Assembly (NCBI GenBank): GCA_023375785.1
Contig: SZWC01001600.1
Location: 115,256-145,572, forward strand
Origin: Penium margaritaceum
Lineage: Eukaryota > Streptophyta > Zygnematophyceae > Desmidiales > Peniaceae
Direction: 5' to 3'
DNA length: 30,317 nucleotides
Shown piece by piece: positions 18,988 through 29,527 of the stretch. The position numbers and the translations under genes are program-made. Numbering within the stretch: the first letter of the stretch is position 1; each line of letters opens with the position of its first letter. The notes under the pieces were generated by a model. The model did not search any database, was not told the origin of the DNA, and saw nothing but the letters and a program-made list of their open reading frames with translations.

Positions 18988-21858
18988 ATGCGGCCCCTTC
19001 ATCGACGAATCTCAGTACCAGCGACGCGAGAATGGGTCTCGGACGTACAGCAATTCATCGAGACCGCCCGCTGGTCTCGGCGACCTCAAGAGTGCTCACT
19101 TGTTGTCCAAGACCCAAGATTTTGAATAGCTTGTGTTGAGAATGATGTCAGGATTGCGTCTCGTTGTTCTTTGTAAGCGTTCAGTGAATACTTGCACAAA
19201 CAATTGACACCATATCAGTCCAAATTTACGAAAACAGTTAACATAGTCTGCTGCGATGGGCAAGGGCCTACTGCTTCCATCCAGCTTTAGAATCCGTACA
19301 ACGGTTATTCATAGACAAATAGTGGATAGTTTGGCAGGACGTGACAAAAACCCGCAAAGAAAAATGAATTTTTATCTCAGATTGCAAGGACAAGAAGTAC
19401 ATGGAAAACGATCACAAACTGACATGATTATCCTTGCAAACCAGCGAATGAGCTGTCCAACCTGTCCACCCCACAAATCTCACACTTTGTCCACGATCTC
19501 CTGATGGAGCATCTAGTTTTCAGCAATTGCACTCTCCGCGTGGTTTCCTCACTCATGCCATGGCGAAAATTGGATCCCCTATGCCTCGCACGTGAGAAGG
19601 ATCTCTCACATGCTGCAGACGTGGCAGGCACGCTCAGTACATCCATAACAGCAGAAAAAAAAAATTGGCCACTGTTTGCAGTTTGCCTGCCAAAACGCGA
19701 TAGGGTTTGCATCCTCACGGAGACGGTTCAACCGTGAGTACAACTCCATCTCACGCTGCAGTGGGGCTTCAGAGCTGCTGCCGGCTGCAAAGACTGTGCC
19801 ATGATGTCAGCCCTTCACCCCAGATGCACGGGCGATTGGGCTGCAGACAATCCGCAGGTGTGGCTTTCGGGTTTGATTTTGCGATAGTGGGTAGGATGGT
19901 TGGCGAGGAAAAACGCCTCAATGGAGGCTTCGCGTTGAGGACTGCGGCCGATGAAAACTGCTATCACGCGGACCATGCAGACAATGCGCTCCACCTCCGG
20001 CTGCGCAAGGATGTCGCCGAAGCCCAGGTTCAGGACGTAGTCGAAGCAGCACACAAACCGGTCCTCCGAGAACTCAGGATGATGTTCGACCAGCAGGCGC
20101 ACCATGGCTCCGTTGACTGACGCGTTTTCCATGGTCTCGCAGTAGACCTGGTCCCACAGGCTCCACGTTTGGACAACGTTGCGGAAGAAATGGAAAAGGG
20201 TGGTGGCGTCATGGCGGCCACGGACTGGCTCGAAGCCAATGAGGATGGAGAGAACTCGGCCGCCGTTTATGCCGTGTGCTGTGACCCCACAGTAACTGTC
20301 GTTTGCGGTGGACGTCCAGCCGTCCATCGCAAAAGAGATTCGGCCCTCGCATGTCCAGAGGAGTTTGCGGACTTGCAGCTCCACAGACTCGTACGCGGCG
20401 TATGTATCACGTTCGAGAGTCTGAGGAGATACCAACTGTGCGGCTGGGTTTGCATGCTCGGCGGCCTCCTGGAGCCATGGAGAAGCGATGGCCACAAAAG
20501 GAATGTCTTTCTCCACAAACCACTGCATGATGTACTTGCGGAAATAGATGGCATCGAAGACACTGCGTACCACGGCCGGCGTCGACCATAGTCTTCGCCA
20601 CACGACGATGCGCAGCAGCGAGCTGAGACCACATGCTGCTCGTGTTGCCATTCTTGATGGCAACTGTTTTCATGACACTCCCCATCTCGCAAAGCTTGCA
20701 CTGTGCAGAGTTGGGGTCTCCCTCCATGCGGTAGAAATAGTGCCACACATGGGCTCGCGAGCCAGCCGGTAGAGTCGTGGGTGCATCACTCGTGATGGTC
20801 ATGGGCCGTTCACGATGTTGCCTCGCAAAACGGGCGACGGGAAGAGCACTTGCCATGATCTCACGATCCTGCACACTTCAGCATCCATGAATCAATTACG
20901 GACCGATGACTCTCCGTGGGAGAGGGAGAGCAATCTAATGGACGGCATCCAGACGAGCGAAGAGGACGTACCGTGGACATATCTAGTGTCTTGAGGACGT
21001 ACCATGGACAGATCTAGTGTCTTGAGGTCGGCGTGGGGGAGTGGCAGGATTGGTGTAGCGACGGTTGAAAATGACAGGACTGGACTTTTTTTCTAGTTGG
21101 ACTGGCACGTATTCGCTGTACAGCACAATCGCAGTAGGCTTGCATGCTGCGTCGAAGTGAAATCGTTCCGACAAACAAATCAGATATGTTTACTTTGACG
21201 AAGTACGCAGCTTCATGCAACCAAGGTTGGAGGCTCATCCGACGTCGATGTACGTAGATCTACGACTATCGTGCGAACTGGGTGGTCACCGAGCGGGGGG
21301 TCCGAGCGGAAGGAGCCGAGAAGGGGTCTGATGGGCAGGTGAAAGGAAAAAAATGTTTCCGCAACACCGATGAGAGGCAGAAAGAGAATCTATTTTCCAC
21401 ATCGCTGGGATGACAGTCACACTCCAAATGACAGGCCATATTTCAACAGCCAGATTACGTTCGATGGCCCGGCGCTATGGCCGCTTAGTCGTCGGATCAG
21501 CAATCTGGGTTGGTGAGAGTCACAACTCCGTCGGAGGGTAGGCCCTCACTTCCCACATTCTGCCACTCGACGTCCAAGCGAGAGAGCGTGAAAGAAAAGA
21601 TTTTTTTGCCTCTAGGCTTCAGGGAGAAAATCTCTTTCCTCTCGGTCAGAGGTCGTCCAGCGGGGACGAGATACTCTGAGAGAGTGAGAAATCAATCTGA
21701 CGGCGCAAGTGAAGCGAGCCAAGATGCGGCTGTACTTTGGCCATCAGATGAAGCATCAGTGGATGCTCTCTCCCTCTGACTCCAGCCCAGTCTCGCTCCA
21801 AGGCGCTCGATTTGATTTCCAGAACTCTCGTGAGAGGACTCTCGCTTGGAGGGGCGGC
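18988..21858 (-). mobile_element. Defective hAT-family DNA transposon
   Basis: About 2.87 kb interrupts copy B at a site that is intact in copy A (CAATCGGCCGCATCATC at about 2311-2327). The ends look like imperfect terminal inverted repeats, GCGGCCCCTTCA at 18990 and the reverse complement of TGGAGGGGCGGC at 21847-21858, matching at 10 of 12 positions. The flanking 8-mers CGGCCGCA and CCGCCGCA differ at one position and would fit the 8-bp duplication typical of hAT elements. The GC-rich target makes the exact ends uncertain by a few bases. The interior encodes hAT transposase relics on the minus strand. About 1 kb at the right (20870-21858) is non-coding. Confidence 0.7.
19428..20856 (-). pseudogene. 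hAT transposase, frameshifted and internally deleted
   Basis: Reading the minus strand from ATG 20856, the first part encodes a BED-type zinc finger (HVWHYFYRMEGDP, then CKLCE and a following His) that runs in frame to about 20585. There the frame shifts and continues to 19815. This second part holds the hAT catalytic-core start MDGWTSTA (20327-20310, first acidic residue) and CCFDYVLNLGFGDIL, in which the usual CxxH His is replaced by Asp. A third frame (19718-19428) carries the C-terminal dimerisation motif SVPATSAACERSFS (19634-19593). The stretch between the second and third parts is far too short for the normal core, so most of the catalytic and insertion domain is missing. The product would not be active. 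Confidence 0.85.
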
Positions 21859-21865
21859 CGCCGCA

Positions 21866-22732
21866 TCATTACTTTATTAGGAGCCCTAATTGCTAGAAGA
21901 ATGAAATGCTTGCTATGTACATGTGAGACGGTTTCATTACTGGCATCGATTAAGCCGATTACGATTAAGTCTCACATCAAAATCATATGCAAGCTTCACA
22001 CCAGAGACATGCAAGTTCCAAAGCCATTGCTGTGGTTTGAAATCTTGTCAGATTTATGCAAGCTTTGCGAGAATGCCCCGTGTTCAAAATGAGCTCCCGG
22101 ATCTCATTTTGGATGTGAAATTGTATTTATCCTTGGTCAGTGTGTTGCGGCCTTTCTAGAATCTCATTTTTAACAAGTAAGCATGGGCTTCAGATTTGCA
22201 GTCTGAACTGTGCTATCAATTGGATTGGAAATTCGCCGTGTAGTCATCACCAATATCTTAATCCATAGGGTTTCTTCGTACGTCAAACTCGTACAAAACT
22301 CCTCCATACGTTGGTCTCCACCATACATACAGACCTCCTCCACACATAGGGGTTTCACACAGCCCCATGGTTCCACAAAGTTTCTGTGCAAGCAACTACA
22401 TCCCATCCCACCCCCCGCCCCCCCCTTCCTCCCCCGTTCCCTCTCCTCTCTTCCGCTTTTGGGATCCAACCTCCCAGAACTCCCGATGGCCTTACCTTGC
22501 CAACCCTAAATACCTTGCCAAACCCGACCCGATCACCACTTCGGATGCATACAGACTGCCTCGTCCTCCGGGCTGGTGCTGAACTCAAAAAATCTAACAC
22601 TGCAGGCTGACGTCACAGTGTGAGGTCAGCCTCCTGTGTGTGAGGCTCACACACACAGGGATGTGAGCCAGCCACTACCTCCATGGCTGGGAGTCCCGGC
22701 CAGGCTGGCACACCATCAGAAAGATCACATAT
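21866..22732. other. Non-genic flank 3' of secreted gene B
   Basis: Homology with copy A resumes right of the hAT element (2321 onward). The segment holds a C-rich tract at about 22409-22450 and two short hairpins: AGGCTGAC/GTCAGCCT at about 22604-22632, and CCTGTGTGTGAG with CTCACACACACAGG at 22633-22659. On the minus strand these lie 75-130 bases past the stop of the secreted-protein gene, so they may belong to its 3' UTR. No gene is supported. Confidence 0.5.
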
Positions 22733-23593
22733 TTACTTGCCGGCAGCGGCGAGGCGCTCCGCCTCACCCGCCTTGGCAGTGGCCTCCCCGACCTTGGCGC
22801 GGGCCATCTGCACAAGCTGCTCGCTCGTGGCTCTTGCGGTGGCCAACGCCGCCTTGGCGGCGGCGACGGCGAGCCTCAGGACCATAGTTGGGGAGATTCT
22901 GAAGCCACCAGCGGGTGGGCTCGGCGGTGAGGGGCCATTGCCCTCGTCCGCTGCGGTGCCTTCGTCACTCGAGGCCGGAGGAGCAGCGGCGCGCGCCTCG
23001 GCGCGTTCCAGCTTGTCTTGCGCTTCGGCCACCACTGTCGCGGCCTTCTGCAGGAGGTCGACCGCGTCGTCGGCCAGATCCGTCGCGTTGTTCGCCGCCT
23101 CCACCACCTTCCCGTGCACAATGATCACAGCAGAGTAGCGCGCCACGGCTTGAATTCTCTCGAAGAAGCTGCCGGACGTCGTGGCGAGCTTCGCGGCTGC
23201 GACCTTCAGATCGTGCGCCTTGATTGCTGCCTTGGCCTTGGACTTCGCAGCCTCTGCGGCTTTCACTATGGTGAAACGGAGAAATACTTCGCCGCCCAGC
23301 CGGAAGCCAGGGGCCGCAGGCGGAACGGTTTTGGGTGGCGCGACTCCTACAGCGCCAGAAAACGGGGCGCCCTCCGGAGCACCGTCAGCCGACGCGGTCG
23401 GAGCGCCCTCTTCAGACTCGCCTTCGGAGAAGCCTGAAATCGGCGCGCCGCCGGGCGCCACGCCTTCGGGCTGCAGGAGGAGGCGACGACCACCCACGTG
23501 AGCCTCGGCATTAGCAGCACAGATGGCTGCTACGATGAGAAGGGCAAGGGCTGCCACAGAGAGTGACGCGAAGGGATTTGTGGGATTTGCCAT
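22733..23593 (-). CDS. Secreted Ala/Pro-rich protein, paralogue B
   Basis: This is an uninterrupted single-exon gene on the minus strand, 286 residues, ATG at 23593-23591 and TAA at 22735-22733. Residues 1-31 form a signal peptide with probable cleavage after AEA. Residues 32-90 are acidic and rich in Gly, Ala and Pro, residues 110-204 are Ala-rich and helix-prone with an NAT sequon at 169-171, residues 205-230 are a Pro/Ser linker (PSPPSPP), and residues 236-286 are Ala-rich again. An internal repeat is visible: PPAAPGFRL with FLRF at 91-107 matches PPAGGFRI with VLRL at 226-241, with the same spacing and followed by Ala-rich helix. No catalytic motif is seen. The Ser-Pro-Pro and Ala-Pro motifs could be glycosylated as in arabinogalactan-like proteins (inference). 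An upstream in-frame TTG is not a credible start. Confidence 0.85.
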   Translation of the reverse strand: MANPTNPFASLSVAALALLIVAAICAANAEAHVGGRRLLLQPEGVAPGGAPISGFSEGESEEGAPTASADGAPEGAPFSGAVGVAPPKTVPPAAPGFRLGGEVFLRFTIVKAAEAAKSKAKAAIKAHDLKVAAAKLATTSGSFFERIQAVARYSAVIIVHGKVVEAANNATDLADDAVDLLQKAATVVAEAQDKLERAEARAAAPPASSDEGTAADEGNGPSPPSPPAGGFRISPTMVLRLAVAAAKAALATARATSEQLVQMARAKVGEATAKAGEAERLAAAGK

Positions 23594-23888
23594 TCGAAGA
23601 TGTGGTGCCAAAAGTCACTCGCAAAGTGAGAAAAAGTTCACCGCCGAAATGGCGACCGTGAGCCAAAAAGTTCTTGTCCGGTCTAGTCTGCGGGCCTGAC
23701 TCGACTTGACAAAACACTTGTCAGGAGTCGCTTCAGGAGGTGAGTCGAAAACGATCGGAGAAGCTGTGGCCTGTGATTCATTCCCTCCCACCCGACACGC
23801 TTTGTACTCCCCATCGGCCCGCATCGCGCTGCTGACGACTGGCGCGCTCCGTCTGGGGAGGCGTGTGTTACCAGGAACACCTGCGTGA
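23594..23888 (-). promoter_or_regulatory. Upstream region of secreted gene B, shared with a divergent frame
   Basis: This is the conserved counterpart of 4055-4334. The inverted repeat of copy A appears here as TTCACC...GGCGACC and no longer pairs fully. Conservation with copy A is higher than in more distant non-coding DNA, which suggests promoter function. No TATA box is called. Confidence 0.4.
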
Positions 23889-24209
23889 TGCGGGCTGCAT
23901 CGTCTACCGTGCAGGAAGGTTACGCCCTACAAAACCCTCGGAGAGTTACTTTCCGAAGATGCGGTTCGGGCTTTGTGCAGGCCGCGTTTTTGTTGCAGCC
24001 TGCACAAGTGCCAGGCCGCCCTCCCCTTGGCGACCCGGGAACAGTTGCGGGCGGTGGCAGCTACCATTCGCGCTCCGGAAGGCTTTGCGTGCCGCCGCGA
24101 ACATCCGACGGCATCCAACGGCACGCCCGTCGAGGGCGCCACAGCTCAATGCGCGCCGCAAGGTCACTTTCGAATGGAGCGATTATTGCAGCAGTCGAGA
24201 GACGGATAG
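23889..24209 (+). pseudogene. Divergent conserved exon-like frame, copy B
   Basis: This is the counterpart of 4338-4661. It ends at TAG 24207-24209 with ERLLQQSRDG and includes LPLATREQLRAVAATIRA and SNGTPVEGATAQCAPQGHF, in the same frame as copy A at both ends. In between, one inserted base before and one deleted base inside the T-run near 23980-23995 cancel, and a second cancelling set lies around 24080-24110. There is no ATG in the useful part. A terminal exon of a divergent gene or a pseudogene are both possible. Confidence 0.35.
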
Positions 24210-26999
24210 ACCTGAACGGTGGCTTTGTTCATTTTCAGGGCCAAAGGGCTTCGATACCCACATAACTGGAGGTTTGACAATTCCCAGCCCGAATTGACAG
24301 AACACTCTTCCCTTGTTTTCTACGAAAAATACAAAACAAATTCACGACCAATTTATTTTGAATAAAAATTCATTACTCACTTCCAATCATAGAAAACTTG
24401 GTTTTTCACATTCCTTTATGGAGGCCAGTCATGGGGAAACCAAAACATCAACATGGGTTACACCATAGGACGGATGCACGCCGCCATCATCGAAAAATTG
24501 CTTTCTTTTACTTGTATCTAACACCCTAAACCCAAATTACAAATAGGGTGTATGTTTTTCTATTTTTCATGGAATCTTGCTGAGCCTCGCCTCAAGCCCG
24601 AGAGACTCTTTTTCACCGTAAACGGATTTTTAAATCCTCAAGAATTAAGTCACAAACCCCCGTCCAAAACATTCTAATCCATAGCTCTGGAGATTTGCAA
24701 TGTCTCAAGTTGACATGCGTTGACATCTACGGTTCGATGCCGAACGCATGCGGCGTTGACATGGTCATCTTCTTATTTCCTTTTATGGTTCTTTGTTCTT
24801 CATTACACAATTTTTCAGGTTTTAAATTTGGTGTTGTGGATGGAGGAGTAGTTTTTGAAGAACATTGTGTGGGCGATGTGACCAAAAAAATGGCATAGAG
24901 TCATTCTCCCCTCTTTCTTATGAGGTCCCTTGTCTTACATGAGAAGCCTACCTATTGAATCTTTTGGAAAAAATGACTAGGGGTTCGAAGCAGGCTCCTC
25001 ACACAACTCACTTATGAGGGAAAGGTGTACGAGAAAAGATGCTCTCAATGTAGGAGAAAAGCTGGAAAATCAAGTAGTTTACACCATAAATCAATCACTG
25101 AAGTTGTTCATCCTCCTACTCGAAAAAAAGAAATCATTCTGAAGGGATTACTTTAAGGTTTTTATTGATGGCCGGGGCAGAAAATACCTCCCACTGGGCT
25201 CCCTTCCGAGAACTGCTATTGGTCAACAATTGATCCGTTTCATGCCCTTCTTAAAGGATGTAAAAGCGATTATGGCTTCTTTCCCATTGTAGAACTTGAA
25301 TATGGATAAGTATATCCAAACATTGTTTTGGAGACCACGTTGTTTTCTGGTGGGTTGGGTTGCATAAATGTGTCGAACACTTGCGCCAGATGTGATCGAA
25401 AGGGTTAGAGCGGATGAACGTCCTATCAAAATAGTGAAAAAAAGGTTTAAGTAGGCCAAAGAGAAGATTGATAGTACCGGACAGTTCGTAAGGGAAGAAG
25501 GCGGAAGTGGAAATGTGTAAGATGGAAGCGAAGGTTGGATTTTACAGCTCATTGAAAGGCAATACTCATAAAAATGTTTGCCTTGGATGAAGGGGCATAT
25601 CCCTCTTTTATCATGATACATAAAGTCATTTTTGTGCATAAAAAGAATAGCATCAAGAAGGGTCTTATTCATGAAGTCTCTGCAGTGAATGTCAAGCATG
25701 ACTTGGGCAAACATCCATCAACTGAAGGGCCAAGGGGACATTTTATTGGGATGTTTTTCCTTGAAGACTATTCCATAGCAGGGACAGAACCCTTGTGGGC
25801 TATGAGGCAGGTCTTAACCTAAAGCAGCCCGGGTGGGCTCAAAAACATCAGATATAGAGAGAATGAGGTCAGATTGGGAGATATATGAAGAAGCAGCTAT
25901 CTTCGGCAAAGAACGAGGATTAACTTGTTTCCTGATTCATGTGTGGTTGAGGCTAAGGATTCTCGGGTGATTGAAGAAAAGGGATAACATATCATTGTTG
26001 AATGATTGTGGCCGAAGAGGCAGGAAGGTGAAAGAAAATGAGGTTCTTGAGGCCAATCAGGTAATGAATGGTAACATAGGGGTTGGATTGAAATGTATAA
26101 GGAAACAACACATAAGTTCGCAAGATACAGGAAACATGGATAAAGAAAAAAATAAAGATTATTAAAGGAAATGCATTGATGGAGGAAAGATTTTTTTTTT
26201 TTTGAAATGAGATATTCTCAATAATGATCTCCTCTAAAAACAGCCAACACTCCGGAGAAGGGAGGACATAAGGCAATAGATTTTTTCAATTAAACTAATG
26301 ATATGCCAAATAACTTTGAGCCAGATTTTGAGGTGGCAAGCAAGACGAGGGTAGTTTACCGTAAGAGGCCAAGAATGTCTAAACAATGAAGATCAGCCAT
26401 GGGTGAATCAATGTCAACCTGAGCACATCAAGGAATGAGTACAAGTGGAACAGGTATCCCTGTACTCAACGCTCTTCTGAATGAAGAGTGTTGAGCATTC
26501 CATTGGGGTTCCACTGAATAAAGAAAGGCATATCCCCATTTGCCCACATGAACAGGGATGAAAAGCCACATGCTGCATAGGCCAGCCTTTCTTTTTGGGA
26601 AAAGTAGTGGCCAGAGAGACGAGGTAGAGACTTGTGGTACAGGTATTGTGTACAAAATTGGAGTCAAGGAATTTGAGGAGGACGGTACCAAAGTCCTGAA
26701 GATGGGATGGGGTCCATTGGCCCATTTAAGGACATTGTAGGTTCATGTTGAGTGTGACCATCTTTGCTTGATTTGCCACCTGTGCCCAAATGGTGAGTGC
26801 GGCTTGGAGCCATTCAATCACGAAGTTCCAGGATCTAGAAGGATCCATTGGGGGGCTGAACACATGTGCTAAGGCATAGATTTGCTTGTATGGAAGTACA
26901 ACTAGAGAAGTCTGCACCTTTGACAACAATCTGCGTCTTTTTTTTGTTCATATGAAGGGAAAAGTAATGGAAAGCTGTACAGGGAGAAGTAAGAAAAAA
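24210..26999. other. Non-genic stretch shared with copy A
   Basis: This is the counterpart of 4662-7560. The longest frame, minus 25223-25714, is not conserved in copy A, where stops and frameshifts break it. A run of T at about 26191-26203 and a single CCCTAAACCC at about 24517 were noted. No supported gene. Confidence 0.5.
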
Positions 27000-27450
27000 A
27001 TTCCAAGGAGAATTGGGGAGGATTCTGTTATCATCTGTGTAACCAACAAGGATGTTGGGGTGACTAGGAACCCCAACTTAAAAAAAAAACTGATTGACGG
27101 GCTTCAGTGCACTGATGAAAAACGAGGACGAACAAGGATATCCTGAAAACCTCCAGTGTGGAGGAGGATGGGACCCGTGAGAGATCCATGCAAAACCAGA
27201 TGATTGAATTTGTGGCAGTTAACAACCCAAGAAAAAAAATGGAAGAAAATTTCTGGGGAGGGGCGGAGATGAGATAGTGTGCAGATGATGTATTCCCAAC
27301 ACAGAGAATCACAAGCTTTACCAAAGTTTTCAGAGAGAGAACATAGGGGTGACCACATACCTGATGTGTAGTGATGAATGCTGAATGATTGACTGAGAGA
27401 GAATTTTATGCACCTGCTACTGACGGGTTCAGCTTGCATTTTTTTCCTAC
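27000..27450 (-). pseudogene. Decayed non-LTR retrotransposon reverse transcriptase, copy B
   Basis: The minus strand carries, in order, FGKACDSLCWEY (about 27325-27290; motif A with its Asp at about 27310-27308), LHGSLTGPILLHTGGFQ (27193-27143; the region before and into motif B), FFISALKPV (about 27122-27096), and PNILVGYTDD with YTDD at 27041-27030 (motif C). A frameshift between GGFQ and FFIS disrupts the continuity. The motif order and spacing fit a LINE-type enzyme (known pattern: F.KAFD..W, GVRQGCPLSPLLF, YADD). Copy B keeps motif A better than copy A does. No endonuclease or RNase H domain was recognised. Confidence 0.65.
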
Positions 27451-28776
27451 AACTGAGGGTAAAGTAATGGTACGAGCGCCAGAATGGGAGCAACTTGGGA
27501 ATTAGCCACCAAGAAATGCCCAATTTTTTTTTTGCAACAGAATGAGGCTGGGGAGCTTCCATGGGACAGAAGCTTAGTGGCTAAACCTGTCCTCATGGAG
27601 CATTGCATCACATAGGAGAAAGTATTTTTGCCTATTAAAACCCGAAAGTGAAACATAGGTATTACTTTGATCAGGTCGTACCGGGTCACATGATCATGTG
27701 CCCCATGCATTCGGCACGCAAACAGACACCTGTCTCTACTCATCCAAGCAAGGCACAGCAGTCTTCCACAACAGCAGGCCACTCTCAACATGATGGATTC
27801 TATCCTACTTTGGTAGCTGAAGAATCTCTCTCTGGGAACTTAAAAGAAGCAGAAAAGAAGTCACAGGGTTTCATGGGCTGCATCGATGTCAATCTACTTC
27901 TTGGGGCATCTTCAACTGTATTCTGGGTGTCCTGTAATTTTCTCCAGTTTCTTTTGCCACATATAGCAGGAAATGCCCAACAAAAGAAGCAGCAGACTGG
28001 GGAAGACTGCTAGGTTTTTCTGCGTAGGCGTGCAGTGCTGATTTGAAAACTACTGGAATAAATCAAGCATACTTTAGAGACGTTGATTATCGTGCTAGTA
28101 CCCAAGATTCAAAGACCTATCTGAAAAGAATATAAGAGAAATTATGACGAGTCTAGAGCATGGTGTGAAATGAAAAAGTTAAGAGTTAACAGTACATATT
28201 GGCAGCAACCAAAGCGTACATGGATAAAGATGCAACTTACCATGAAAGAAATGGGGGGAAGAAGTTCCGCACCAATCCCAAGTCCTGGGATTGAGTTGGG
28301 TGCTGGATTGAAGGAGGAAATTGCCGTTGGAGAATGGCAGTACATTTGTGTACCTTGCACATGTAACATGGGTTTTCAGAAGAAAGAAGAAAAAGAAGGA
28401 AAAAAAAAAGAAAAAAAAAGGACTATGAACCCCAGCTGGACGCCATCCAGGTCAATTTTGCGCGTAAGGGTTAAAAGAGACCATCAAAGAAAATGGTGGA
28501 ACAAAAAAAATGAGTCTTTCAATTAGATTGAATTCGATGTTGTTCATAGCCAACATCAATGCCAACTGAGGGCCTCTTTTCACAATTGACGCTCATGTCT
28601 CCGGTCAACTGATTTGAAGATAAATCAGGCTCATTGGCAGCAGCAATGAAAACAGGCTCTTCATACAGAAACTCAAAAATTTCACACGACGATGAACTTA
28701 TCGATGACAACAAGGAAGGAACTTTGGGATTATGGTAGTGCCCCTGTGGCACTACCGTGCCAGAGAATTTGGCTTC
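27451..28776. other. Non-genic stretch shared with copy A
   Basis: This is the counterpart of 7988-8725 and 9551-10094, without the retroposed insertion. It contains a 45-base purine-only tract at 28378-28422. No supported gene. Confidence 0.5.
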
Positions 28777-29034
28777 ATGATGGAAAATGGCTTCCTGATA
28801 GACATAGAAGATCAAAGGGGCAAGAATAAAGTACAGACCTTATGCCATTATTGTGTCATTGGTCCATCATGGGAACACACCAATGAAGACATGTGGGGGT
28901 TGACAGGGACACAAAGGATAAGTGGACTATTTCAACACAGAATGATTGTGTCACACTCTGCATGCGCAAAAGAGCCGGAATCAGGCACAATACATTTCAA
29001 ATTCCTCACACCCAATGTGACTGAAATCGTTTAA
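28777..29034 (+). pseudogene. Decayed open frame with a CxxC motif, copy B
   Basis: This is the counterpart of 10095-10676. The frame reads MMENGFLIDIEDQRGKNK, TLCHYCVIGPSWEHTN, GLTGTQRISGLFQHRM, SACAKEPESGTIHFKFL and stops at TAA after VTEIV. The homologous downstream part (QESVSQVQKV, later CQIAAFVTTGEV at about 29235) is still in the same frame but beyond stops. It keeps the first half that copy A has lost, and has lost the second half that copy A keeps. The frame is also open upstream to 28732, but the start is not conserved there. The family is unknown. The resemblance to a BED-type finger is weak. Confidence 0.4.
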
Positions 29035-29339
29035 TCTCAGGAATCAGTCTCACAAGTCCAGAAAGTGGATCACAGGATTTTGGAGCGGGTTGAATCTAAA
29101 AGACATGTTTAATCATGTCAAATCCATTCACTAAGGGTAGATTTTGGAGGTTTCCTGCCTACTTTGATCTTGTTATTGGCACTTGGCAAAATCGAGGACA
29201 AAATCAGCGAGTTCTGAAAGGAGCCACGTCGATGTCAGATCGCGGCTTTTGTGACAACTGGTGAAGTCCACGTTCTGAAATTGACGAAGCCGATGTGAGA
29301 TTTCAATTTTGTTCACAAACCCCCCAAAACCTCGTAAAT

Positions 29340-29527
29340 CCGAAATTGTACTCAGCGTTTGAGGGTTTGTTTATGTGTGGGCTCGTGCTGGGCCCTACCG
29401 TAGTGGGGCTCAGCACATTCCCTTTTATCGGATCCCAATTTGTTTTCGATTACATTTTTTATCAAATTCTTTTATCACTATGTAAACCGTGTACAAACCC
29501 CATCTAATTACACTTGGGGTCTTCAGT
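29340..29527. repeat. Hairpin repeat module at the right end of copy B
   Basis: The palindrome has arms GTGCTGGGCCC (29385-29395) and GGGCTCAGCAC (29406-29416). Relative to copy A (CTGCTGGGCCC and GGGCTGAGCAG) the outer C-G pair has become G-C, a compensatory change. It is followed by ACAAACCCCATC and a TAATTACACTTGGGG box, as in the other modules. Homology between the copies ends here. Confidence 0.75.

Larger units (their letters stand above)
12878..29527 (+). repeat. Segmental duplication, copy B
   Basis: This is the second direct copy of the unit described at 852-10955. It is longer because of a 5.3-kb segment (13171-18467) and a hAT element (about 18988-21858). Without these, unit lengths are comparable (roughly 8.5-9.5 kb). 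It lacks the SINE-like insertion and the 660-bp segment of copy A. The right end is the hairpin module near 29340-29527. Confidence 0.9.

Noticed and set aside
24517..24527. CCCTAAACCC resembling plant telomere repeat
   Set aside because: It is a single occurrence with no tandem repetition; the copy-A homologue is degenerate.
25223..25714. 163-codon minus-strand frame
   Set aside because: Copy A shows stops and frameshifts in the same frame, and the start and composition are not convincing.
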